64,000 nucleotides of DNA, taken from assembly GCA_902791695.1 (NCBI GenBank), contig CADAWR010000002.1:124001-188000 (forward strand), written 5' to 3'. The notes under the pieces were generated by a model. That model was not told the DNA's origin and did no database searches. It saw nothing but the letters and a program-made list of their open reading frames with translations. A program made the translations under genes and the position numbers. This DNA comes from an uncultured Bacteroidota bacterium. Its GTDB lineage: Bacteria; Bacteroidota; Bacteroidia; Bacteroidales; P3. This document shows, piece by piece, positions 36,902 through 44,266 of this stretch; position 1 is the first letter of the stretch, and the number at the start of each line of letters is the position of its first letter.

Positions 36902-38175
36902 CTATCACCATTCATCGCGGAATTGACCAAATTGGTGGGTGCATCACGGAAATTGCATCCGCTAATGGGACGAAGATCTTGATTGACCTTGGCCACAACT
37001 TGCCGTCGGGCGACGAGCCGACAGTAGACAAATACGAGGATGATGCCACTATTGACGACCTGCTGAAGGGTGTCAATGCCATCTTCTACACCCATCCCCA
37101 CGGCGACCATGTGGGCTTCGAAACACAAGTGTCGAAAAGAGGTATTCCTCAATACATCGGCTCCGTCAGCAAGGAACTGATGCTCCTGCTCAAAGAGCAT
37201 CTGGCTTTCACAGGCAACCCTAAACACAAAGCCGAGTTGGATGCTTTTAAGGAGTTCCATACTTTTGTTGCGAAAGATAAAATCCCCATCAAAGACATCA
37301 CCGTTACGCCTTATTTTGTCAGTCATTCGGCTCCCGACGCATACATGTTTGTCATCGAATGCGATGGCAAAAAAGTGCTTCACACGGGCGATTTCCGCGA
37401 CCACGGATACCGCGGCAAGGGGTTGTTGCCCACCATCAGCAAATATATTGTGCGTCGAAAAATCGATGTTCTTATCACCGAAGGTACAATGCTCTCGCGC
37501 GATGATAGTCGTCTGATGACGGAGAATGAATTAAAACACAATGCGATAGAATTGTTTCGCAACCACCGTAACCTTTTTGTTATGTGCTCTTCGATGGATG
37601 CCGATAGGTTGGCATCTTTTTATCAGGCGGCTCTGGCTACTGGGAAAATGTTTGTTGTGGACGGCTACCAGTGGAAAGTCCTCGAAACCGTTGAAAACAC
37701 CCTCGGCACCCATAGTAGCCTCTATCGCTTCCCGGCACGAAGATATTTTGCAAAACATCTAGAGGAGATTCAAAATGCGGCACAAAATAAGGGAGTCGTC
37801 ATGATGGTTCGCAACAACCAGAAATGCCGCGAATTCATAGACACTATATATCCGACACTGAGACCCGAAGAAACATGCTTCCTCTACTCCCAGTTCCTCG
37901 GATATATTATGAAAGAACACAGCGCATTCCAGCAGAGCACCTACGACTTCGTCCACTCGCGCGACTGGCATTTTGAGTATCTGCACACCTCGGGACATGC
38001 TTCGCGCGAGGCGCTGGCGATGGTGTGCAACAAAGTCAATCCTCGATTGGCCATCATTCCGATCCACCGTGAAGCCGAAAGCGACTTTCGAAGCCTCGAT
38101 ATTACTCAAGAACTGAAAGACAAAGTGCATACCGAAAGCACAACCATCGAAGGTGTGAAAATCATCATCAAATGA
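36898..38175 (+). CDS. RNase J-like beta-CASP metallo-beta-lactamase protein
   Basis: 425 residues. Metallo-beta-lactamase motif 2 is HPHGDH at 66-71, motif 3 His at 143 (SHSAPD), motif 4 Asp at 165 (HTGDFRDHG). The beta-CASP part has ITEGT at 193-197 (acidic motif A), HTSGHAS at 363-369 and IPIHREAE at 387-394 (motif C His390). This is the active-site set of RNase J and related RNA/DNA 5' exonucleases or endonucleases. The protein is shorter than housekeeping RNase J (about 550 residues) and lacks its C-terminal domain. It is coupled on both sides by ATGA overlaps. Confidence 0.9.
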   Translation: MTITIHRGIDQIGGCITEIASANGTKILIDLGHNLPSGDEPTVDKYEDDATIDDLLKGVNAIFYTHPHGDHVGFETQVSKRGIPQYIGSVSKELMLLLKEHLAFTGNPKHKAELDAFKEFHTFVAKDKIPIKDITVTPYFVSHSAPDAYMFVIECDGKKVLHTGDFRDHGYRGKGLLPTISKYIVRRKIDVLITEGTMLSRDDSRLMTENELKHNAIELFRNHRNLFVMCSSMDADRLASFYQAALATGKMFVVDGYQWKVLETVENTLGTHSSLYRFPARRYFAKHLEEIQNAAQNKGVVMMVRNNQKCREFIDTIYPTLRPEETCFLYSQFLGYIMKEHSAFQQSTYDFVHSRDWHFEYLHTSGHASREALAMVCNKVNPRLAIIPIHREAESDFRSLDITQELKDKVHTESTTIEGVKIIIK

Positions 38176-38771
38176 AGATTCTTCATCTCTCCGACACCCA
38201 CGGGAAACACCGAGAAATCACTACTATGCCACCCGCCGATGTGCTGGTGCATAGTGGCGATTTCACTATGGCTGGCGGTGATATGGAAGCCCTCGACTTC
38301 ATAGAATGGCTCTGTGATTTACCCTACAAGCACAAGATTTTCATTGCCGGCAACCATGATGATTGTATGCTGGATGCCACATTGGAAGGTCTGCCGGATG
38401 ATGTGCATTATCTTTCCGATAACGGTATCACCATTGACGGTGTATCATTCTATGGCGCACCGATGTTTGTCACATTCGAGGGTGAGGATTTGAAAGAGAT
38501 AGAACATTACGAACAGGTACCAGATAACATCGATATTCTGATAACCCACCGCCCTCCTCTTGGTATACTGGACAGCATCGACGATAAACTACACTACGGC
38601 AGTTCCTTTCTACTGAATAAGGTCTCCAAAATCAAACCAAAGATGCACCTGTTCGGACACGTTCATGATGCATACGGAACAATGGTCTGGAAAGGAATAA
38701 CATTCAGCAATGCCGGTGTAACTGACTGGATGTATAATGTTCGGTATTATCCACGACTGCTGATATACTAA
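38172..38771 (+). CDS. Calcineurin-like metallophosphoesterase
   Basis: 199 residues. Metal-site motifs in order: LSDTHGKH at 6-13, HSGDF near 27-31, AGNHDD near 59-64, ITHRPPLGILD near 123-133, and FGHVHDAYG near 158-166. The THRPPLGILD segment and small size fit the MPPED/239FB-type branch (UPF0046-like) of phosphodiesterases. Substrates may be cyclic nucleotides, nucleic-acid ends or nucleotides. It overlaps the RNase J-like gene by 4 nt, making it the third gene of the operon. Confidence 0.9.
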   Translation: MKILHLSDTHGKHREITTMPPADVLVHSGDFTMAGGDMEALDFIEWLCDLPYKHKIFIAGNHDDCMLDATLEGLPDDVHYLSDNGITIDGVSFYGAPMFVTFEGEDLKEIEHYEQVPDNIDILITHRPPLGILDSIDDKLHYGSSFLLNKVSKIKPKMHLFGHVHDAYGTMVWKGITFSNAGVTDWMYNVRYYPRLLIY

Positions 38772-38929
38772 AAAATTTCTGGATTAGCAAAAAATTGGTT
38801 GGGAGGGGCACAGTGGAGGTGAAAGGTGGGGGCTATTGAAAGAGATGCCCTACGGGCAAAAGGGAGGGTTATAGGTGAGTTGATGCCCACGGCTAAAAAC
38901 TGGCGCCCTTACAGGGCTGGGGGGATACG

Positions 38930-38962
38930 AAAAAAGGCCCCACGGATGGAAATCCGAGGGGC
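38930..38962 (-). terminator. Intrinsic terminator of the DUF6266-like gene
   Basis: On the minus strand GCCCC-T-CGGAT, loop TTCC, ATCCG-T-GGGGC (38937-38962), one bulge-like mismatch, followed by C and six T (38930-38935). A textbook intrinsic terminator, 46 nt past the stop codon of the gene at 39009. The rest of the gap from 38772 holds only small GC hairpins (GCCC-TAC-GGGC near 38855) and no gene. Confidence 0.85.
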
Positions 38963-39008
38963 TGACACTTGGAAGATACTGTAGGATGGGTAGTGGTGGT
39001 AGTTGGGG

Positions 39009-39662
39009 TTAGCCGATGACGCCGGTGCCGATGTAGCTGCTGTCGCTAATCTTGCCCTGGTTTTCGCGGCCGTCGCCGATGGCGAAGCCGTAGACGTGTA
39101 CGGTGAGACCAGTCCAGCTGCCGGGGACGCGCACATCCGCGCTGCCGGTGGTACGCAGAGATGGAGCCGAGAGGATACCCTGCTTGGTGTCGGGCTGATA
39201 GATGAACATGTACACCTTGTCCTGAGCGTCAGAACCGGGCATGTCGGCACTGGTGCTGTAGGTGACGGTGACGCGCTGAGGCTCGGCGAAGGAGGCGTTG
39301 CCGAAGCCTGCCTGCGGCAGGTTACCGAGGGCGCACTTGAGGCTGCCGTAGTCGACCTCAGCCTCACCACCCATGACACTGACAGCGCCCTGGTTGGCCT
39401 TCATGAAGGCGTCGCAGATGGTCACCAGAGGACCGTACTGTTTGGCCTTGTTCTTGAGACCGATGTTGCTGGCGCCAATGAAAGCGGCAGCGAGCTGGGC
39501 GAGAGTCTTGAAACGCTCGCGGTTGTCCATCTGGGCGCTGGTGCGCGGATTGCGGACACCGGCAGGAAGGCCTTTGAGGATGTTCACGCCGTGAACGATG
39601 GAAGCAGTGTTCAGACCGAGACGGCCTTTGAATGCAAAGTTGGATTTTTTGATAATTGCCAT
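39009..39662 (-). CDS. DUF6266-like protein
   Basis: 217 residues, no signal peptide or membrane segment. The opening MAIIKKSNFAFKGRLG, the NPRTSAQMDNRERF block (about 38-51) and the ending DSSYIGTGVIG match the layout of DUF6266 proteins common in Bacteroidota, whose function is unknown. The likely promoter lies more than 250 nt upstream (39925), giving a long leader that contains 11-nt direct repeats. A strong terminator follows the gene. Such genes occur in many variable copies in gut Bacteroidota. Confidence 0.65.
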   Translation of the reverse strand: MAIIKKSNFAFKGRLGLNTASIVHGVNILKGLPAGVRNPRTSAQMDNRERFKTLAQLAAAFIGASNIGLKNKAKQYGPLVTICDAFMKANQGAVSVMGGEAEVDYGSLKCALGNLPQAGFGNASFAEPQRVTVTYSTSADMPGSDAQDKVYMFIYQPDTKQGILSAPSLRTTGSADVRVPGSWTGLTVHVYGFAIGDGRENQGKISDSSYIGTGVIG

Positions 39663-39761
39663 AGTAGTTGAGTTTTAGGTGGTTAATAGATGTGTGAGTT
39701 GTATTTTATATCGTGGCCGTGATATACTTGATTGACAATTAAATTATTATATATTTTTAGG

Positions 39762-39805
39762 ACGGAGTGTGGACGGACTGTAGACGGAGTGTAGACGGAC
39801 AAACC
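39762..39805. repeat. 11-nt direct repeat, copy E
   Basis: Four consecutive 11-mers: ACGGAGTGTGG, ACGGACTGTAG, ACGGAGTGTAG, ACGGACAAACC. The unit length and the ACGGA core match the tails of palindromic elements A-D, but no inverted arm is present here. Confidence 0.8.
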
Positions 39806-39924
39806 ACGTTAGTAGAGACCAGCTGCTGTTGAACAAGAGACAGCAAGATAGCCGGCGCCCGCAAAGAGATAAAAAGGTTACTTTTCCCATTTTGAGTTGA
39901 TTTAGTTGGTTGCTTTTCTGGTTG

Positions 39925-39932
39925 CAAAAATA
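39925..39932 (-). promoter_or_regulatory. Possible -7 box for the DUF6266-like gene
   Basis: TATTTTTG on the minus strand fits TAnnTTTG but lies 263 nt upstream of the ATG. No closer match was found, so the leader may be unusually long. Confidence 0.35.
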
Positions 39933-40116
39933 TAGCGAAAATTCCAACTAAATCGGAAAATGGAAAAAACAACACCCCTTTTGGCTGGAAATCAACTACC
40001 TGCGAGAGATATTATAATATATATAGTCTCGGAGGTCGTTGACGAACTTGCTGCCGTTGGAATAGATTAAGCAAGCGAATGCAAGATATGAAAAAAACGA
40101 ATGGTAGATGGAAGAG

Positions 40117-40250
40117 GGTATACGGTATACGGTATATTCTAGCAAAAATGGAGTGCGTTTTCTGCTTTTTATATTAAGATATAAATGATTATCTCTTATT
40201 TAATATAATATCTCCCACAAATCGCTGGAATATACCGTATACCCTATACC
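40117..40250. repeat. Inverted repeat pair of the GTATACC family
   Basis: A 27-bp arm at 40117-40143 (GGTATACGGTATACGG... with 7-nt units) and its reverse complement at 40224-40250 differ at two positions and enclose 80 nt of AT-rich DNA. Six T follow at 40251-40256. The inner part matches the island-end 20-mer with one change each. Confidence 0.75.
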
Positions 40251-40290
40251 TTTTTTCCAGTTTTGGAAATCGGGCTTTTTTACAGACACA

Positions 40291-40683
40291 ATGAAAAATT
40301 ACAAGAGAGAAAACCTGGACGTTTCCATTCTGACCCAGCGCGGTGCACCGCACATGTGGGTCATGAACGGGAAAGCCTTACTTGATGAAGAGAGTAAGGA
40401 CATGAAGTTTGTAGAGAATGCCCCGCGCGGCGAGAGATCTGTGGAGGTCGGCAGAACTGCACATTCAAGGTATGTGCGCCGTCCGGACGGAATGTACACC
40501 ATCACTTTGAGGCTGGATGGTTCCTGTTTTCAACAGAGGGTAGACGGTATACGGTATATTCAAGCGAATTTTATGGTAGACGACACGACCGCTACCGCGA
40601 TAGCAAGCGAAGTGCGCAGCCCCCCCCTTTTTTTGATGAAACTTATTATAGGTGGAGACGTATCATGGTACGTCTCTACATGA
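40291..40683 (+). CDS. Short hypothetical protein, 3' end in a repeat
   Basis: 130 residues; not firmly recognised. The first 80 residues read like a real protein (HMWVMNGKALLDEES, RGERSVEVGRTAHS, RRPDGMYTITLRLDG), soluble and with no signal peptide. From about residue 84 the frame runs through the island-end 20-mer and the C9T7 tract, so the tail looks like translated repeat. The gene may be a truncated version of a longer or differently ended Bacteroidales gene. It lies 22 nt inside the right boundary repeat. Confidence 0.45.
   Translation: MKNYKRENLDVSILTQRGAPHMWVMNGKALLDEESKDMKFVENAPRGERSVEVGRTAHSRYVRRPDGMYTITLRLDGSCFQQRVDGIRYIQANFMVDDTTATAIASEVRSPPLFLMKLIIGGDVSWYVST
40547..40566 (-). 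repeat. 20-mer island-end repeat, right copy
   Basis: Exact reverse complement of 32381-32400, lying inside the short gene at 40291-40683 and 54 nt before the C9T7 tract (40620-40635). Confidence 0.8.
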
Positions 40684-40705
40684 GCGGAGAGAAATGGAGC
40701 GTCAG

Positions 40706-40734
40706 ATGGCGTTTGTTCTGCGCCTGTTCGGCGC
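40706..40734 (-). repeat. Right 29-bp boundary repeat
   Basis: Reverse complement of 32086-32114 except one base. It ends exactly before the stop codon (CTA on the plus strand, 40735-40737) of the next minus-strand gene, so the island edge abuts the 3' end of a core-side gene. Confidence 0.85.
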
Positions 40735-41643
40735 CTAGCGGAGGGAATGCTTCATGACGTTCTGGTAGCCGTTGAAGCTCTTGGAGGTGCCGTCGGTGAA
40801 ATAAAAGGTGATGCTGTTGATGCGCATGTATTTTATACGCGATTTGTCGTCCCAGAAAAGCTCGTCGAAGGTGTACTGCGCCGGATGGTCGGGGCGGATG
40901 GGTCCCATGCAACGCATGGTGCGCACCGTGCGGTGGAACTTGTCCTCCTGCAGACGGCCGCGGTCGTTGTAGGGGGCCACGTTGAACTCGAGCATCGAGA
41001 CAGTCTTGTCGAAGCAGTTGTAGAGGTTTATCTCAAGGCCGAACATGTACTGCGAGCGCGCCGAGCGGATGTTGAGAAAGAAAATCTGGTCGCGTTTCAT
41101 GCGCTGCTTGGTGCGCTCGAGGCCCTGCCGCTGCTGCTCGTCGGCAAAGGCTATCGAGTCGGCCATCAGCACCGCCTCCATCGAATCGATGAAGGATGTG
41201 TGATGCACGATGTATGACGTGTCGTCCGATGCGCCAGCCATCTCTTCGGCCATCCTCCGGAGCTCCTCGTCGACGAGCCGCCGGTAGTCCTCGTTGGTGT
41301 AGAAGGCCCCCCACTGGGCCAGCTGCTCGAGGGCCGGCAGGGTCAGCGTCTGCGGGTCGCCGTCGCCGATGGCAACATCGAAGACAACCGGCCACTGGTC
41401 CGAGGGCTGGAAGGTGTAGCCGTACCACGCAATACGCTGATAGGTAGACAGCGGCAGCGCCGCTTCTTGAATAGGCTCTGTGGTGTCGGGGGCGAGGTAG
41501 AGATTGCTGAGCGAAGTGTCGACGTAGGTCCACCGGAGCAGCTGCAGAAACCGGTTGTTCCAGTAGGCCGAGTCGTTCTGGGCCATCAGCGGCAGTACTA
41601 TATGGAGTGCTATGAGTATTAAAAAAAGTTTCCTGGTTTTCAT
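40735..41643 (-). CDS. Exported protein of unknown function
   Basis: 302 residues from the ATG at 41643, which opens a signal peptide (LFLILIALHIVLPLMAQ); the longer upstream frame overlaps polA and is not coding. The mature part is soluble, with a Trp/Tyr-rich N-terminal region (ALPLSTYQRIAWYGYTF) and a conserved-looking C-terminus (MRINSITFYFTDGTSKSF). No domain recognised. It follows polA by 31 nt on the same strand. Confidence 0.75.
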   Translation of the reverse strand: MKTRKLFLILIALHIVLPLMAQNDSAYWNNRFLQLLRWTYVDTSLSNLYLAPDTTEPIQEAALPLSTYQRIAWYGYTFQPSDQWPVVFDVAIGDGDPQTLTLPALEQLAQWGAFYTNEDYRRLVDEELRRMAEEMAGASDDTSYIVHHTSFIDSMEAVLMADSIAFADEQQRQGLERTKQRMKRDQIFFLNIRSARSQYMFGLEINLYNCFDKTVSMLEFNVAPYNDRGRLQEDKFHRTVRTMRCMGPIRPDHPAQYTFDELFWDDKSRIKYMRINSITFYFTDGTSKSFNGYQNVMKHSLR

Positions 41644-41674
41644 TTCTGACTCCTGATTTCCAATTCCTGATTCT

Positions 41675-44266
41675 TTAGTGGGCGTCGAGCCAGTTGTCGG
41701 CAATGCCCACCGACACCTCCACCGGCAATCCCTTGAGCGGCAGCGCGTCGCGCATGTGCCGCGTAACAAGCTCTTTGACAACCTCCTCCTCCGGCCGGTA
41801 GAGGTCGAAGACAAGCTCGTCGTGCACCTGCAGCAGCAACCGCGAACGCAGCCCCAGCCTGCGTATCTCGTCATGGATACGTATCATGGCAATCTTGATC
41901 ATGTCGGCCGAGGTGCCCTGAATGGGCATGTTGACGGCGTTGCGCTCGGCGAAAGAACGCGCGGCAGCGTTGCGCGAGTTGATGTCGGGCAGATAGCGGC
42001 GGCGACCGAGAAGCGTACGCGCATAGCCGTGCGTACGGGCGAACTCTTTACTCTGCTCTATATAGGCGGCCATAGCGGGATGGGCGCTGAAGTAATTGTC
42101 TATGAGCGCAGCAGCCTCCTTGCGCGGGATGCCGAGTTGCTGACTGAGGCCGAAAGCCGAGATACCGTAGACGATGCCGAAGTTGACGGTCTTTGCCGCA
42201 CGGCGCTGGTCGGGGGTGACCTCACCGATGGGGATGCCGCCGATGCGGGCCGCTGTGGCGGCGTGGATATCCTGACCACTGTTGAAGGCGGCGAGCAGGT
42301 TCTCATCCTGCGACAGCGACGCTATGATGCGGAGCTCTATCTGCGAATAGTCGGCGGCTAGGATGAGGTGGTCGCTGTCGGCAGGCACGAAAGCGCGCCG
42401 TATCTCGCGCCCGAGGTCGGTGCGGATGGGTATGTTCTGCAGGTTGGGGTTCGACGACGAGAGACGCCCCGTGGCGGTGACGGTCTGGTTGTAGACGGTG
42501 TGCAGCCGGTGATCGACGGGACTGATGAGCTTGGGCAGCGTGTCCAGATAGGTGGAGACGAGCTTGGAGAGGGTGCGATAGTTGAGAATGAGCGGTATGA
42601 CGGGGTGCGACGAGGCAAGCGAGCGGAGGGTCTCTTCGGCAGTGGAGTACTGCTTGGTGGCCGTCAACGGCGGCTTGTCGGTGACGCGGAGCTCCTCATA
42701 AAGCAACTGGCCGAGCTGGCGCGGCGAGTTGATATTCAGCGGATGACCTGCGAGCTCGGTAATCCGGCGCTCGATGTCGTCACGCTGCGCCGAGAGCTGT
42801 GCGGCATAGTCGTTGAGGGCCTGGGTGTCGATGCGAATGCCGGCAGACTCCATATCGATGAGCACGTCGACGAGCGGCAGCTCAACGTCGGAATAGAGCT
42901 GCTCGAGCCCGGCGTCGCGCATACGTGCCGAGAACTGCGGATACAGCAACCACAAAGCAGTGGGCTCTGTAGCGGAACAGACGCTGTCGAGGGTGTGCGG
43001 CAGTTCGGGGTCGAGCAGGTAGTGCGCCAGCTGCACATCAAAGATGTTGCCACGAAGGGGAGCGTCGATTTCGGCAAGGAAATAGCGCAAACCCTTGAGG
43101 TCGAAGACAAGCTTGGTGGTGGTGTCGTCGGCAAGGATGCTGCGCAGCAGCGGCAGGTCGATGTCGGCGATTGGAGCGGAGAAGAGCGTGTCGGCGTCTG
43201 GGGCGATGGATACCTTGGGGCCCTCGACGAGGATGGCCACATCGCGGCCAGCGAGATTCTGCAGCGACGTTTCATGGAACGTCTCCTTGCCGGCATTGGT
43301 ATCCTCGTGTGCCGTTTCATGTGACGGCTCCACGGCCGAAAAGAGGGTGTTTCCCACTGGCGGCGCCGGTTGCTGAACCATCGGCACCGAATAGACGTTG
43401 GCGATGCGCTTGGGGAGCTGGCGGAACTCCAGCGTCTCGCATATCTCGGCCAGCTGCTGGAAGTCGGGCTTCTGCAGCAGGAGCGTGTCGGGCTCGAACG
43501 GCACCGGTGCATCGAGGCGTATGGTAGCGAGCTGCTTGGAGAAAATGGCGTCGTCGGCATTGGCGCGAATCTTCTCACGGATGCGGTCGTTGGGGACCTC
43601 ATCGACATGGGCGACAAGGTTTTCAACGGAACCGAACTGGTGAATGAGCTTCTGCGCCGTCTTCTCCCCCACCCCCTGCACGCCGGGGATATTGTCGGCA
43701 GTGTCGCCCCAGAGCCCCAGGAGGTCTATCACCTGACATGGGGTGTCGACGCCGAAGTGCTCACAGACCTCGGCGACACCGAGGATGGAATCTGGAGTCT
43801 TGCCGCGACCATGGCGATAGATAGCTATATGATTGGTTACCAACTGCGCAAGATCCTTGTCTGGGGTAACGATAACGATGCTTTCGAAACCGCCCAACTC
43901 GGCAGCATGGGCAATGGTGCCGATGACGTCGTCGGCCTCGAACCCCTCGGCGGTGAGCTGAGGTATGCGGAGTGCGTCGATGATACGGCGAATCCAGGGG
44001 AGGTTCGAGAGGATCTCCTCGGGCATCGGGTCGCGGTGGGCCTTGTACTCGGGGTAAATCTCGTGGCGGAAAGTCGGCGCCGGCAGGTCGAAAGCAACGG
44101 CCATATGGGTGGGCTGCTGCGAACGTATGAGGTCGAGTAGCCCGTTGGCGAAGCCGAGAGCCGCCGAAGTGTTGAGGCCCTTTGAGTTGAGGCGAGGAGT
44201 GCGGCTGAGGGCGTAGTAACCCCTATACACCGCCGCCATTCCGTCGATTAAGAGGAGTTTCTTCAT
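41675..44266 (-). CDS. polA: DNA polymerase I
   Basis: 863 residues from the ATG at 44266. The 5' nuclease domain covers about 1-290 (LLLIDGMAAVYRGYYAL, FEADDVIGT, LWGDTADNIPGVQGVGEKTA). The polymerase domain covers about 480-863 with motif A ADYSQIELR, motif B RRAAKTVNFGIVYG and motif C QVHDELVFD. The middle 3'-5' exonuclease domain is short: the DxE of exo I is not seen (AILVEGPKVSIAP instead), and exo III also lacks its Tyr-x3-Asp. Proofreading is therefore probably absent, as in Taq polymerase. The start overlaps the pdxA stop by 4 nt. Confidence 0.95.
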   Translation of the reverse strand: MKKLLLIDGMAAVYRGYYALSRTPRLNSKGLNTSAALGFANGLLDLIRSQQPTHMAVAFDLPAPTFRHEIYPEYKAHRDPMPEEILSNLPWIRRIIDALRIPQLTAEGFEADDVIGTIAHAAELGGFESIVIVTPDKDLAQLVTNHIAIYRHGRGKTPDSILGVAEVCEHFGVDTPCQVIDLLGLWGDTADNIPGVQGVGEKTAQKLIHQFGSVENLVAHVDEVPNDRIREKIRANADDAIFSKQLATIRLDAPVPFEPDTLLLQKPDFQQLAEICETLEFRQLPKRIANVYSVPMVQQPAPPVGNTLFSAVEPSHETAHEDTNAGKETFHETSLQNLAGRDVAILVEGPKVSIAPDADTLFSAPIADIDLPLLRSILADDTTTKLVFDLKGLRYFLAEIDAPLRGNIFDVQLAHYLLDPELPHTLDSVCSATEPTALWLLYPQFSARMRDAGLEQLYSDVELPLVDVLIDMESAGIRIDTQALNDYAAQLSAQRDDIERRITELAGHPLNINSPRQLGQLLYEELRVTDKPPLTATKQYSTAEETLRSLASSHPVIPLILNYRTLSKLVSTYLDTLPKLISPVDHRLHTVYNQTVTATGRLSSSNPNLQNIPIRTDLGREIRRAFVPADSDHLILAADYSQIELRIIASLSQDENLLAAFNSGQDIHAATAARIGGIPIGEVTPDQRRAAKTVNFGIVYGISAFGLSQQLGIPRKEAAALIDNYFSAHPAMAAYIEQSKEFARTHGYARTLLGRRRYLPDINSRNAAARSFAERNAVNMPIQGTSADMIKIAMIRIHDEIRRLGLRSRLLLQVHDELVFDLYRPEEEVVKELVTRHMRDALPLKGLPVEVSVGIADNWLDAH

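Larger units (their letters stand above)
39663..40290. other. AT-rich non-coding region with repeats
   Basis: 628 nt without a supported gene. It contains an 11-nt direct repeat (39762-39805), a candidate promoter box (39925-39932), an AT-rich stretch and a 27-bp inverted repeat pair (40117-40143 with 40224-40250). Short frames on the minus strand at 39747-39975 translate the direct repeat and were not accepted. Confidence 0.6.
32086..40734. mobile_element. Accessory island bounded by 29-bp inverted repeats
   Basis: The interval is framed by a 29-bp sequence at 32086-32114 and its reverse complement at 40706-40734 (28 of 29 match). Inside both ends lie an A7G8-9 tract and an identical inverted 20-mer. 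Outside are core genes (M13 peptidase; exported protein, polA, pdxA). Inside are only accessory genes: WYL regulator, inactivated Pol III alpha-like protein, orphan, nuclease/RNase J-like/phosphoesterase operon, DUF6266-like gene and a short orphan. No transposase, integrase or target-site duplication is visible, so mobility is inference. Confidence 0.55.

Noticed and set aside
36008-38771. Assigning the three-gene operon to a named defence system
   Set aside because: No gene set known to me matches nuclease, RNase J-like and phosphoesterase together; naming one would be a guess.
39747-39975. Two short minus-strand frames before the DUF6266-like gene
   Set aside because: They translate the 11-nt direct repeat and AT-rich leader; codon pattern is not protein-like.
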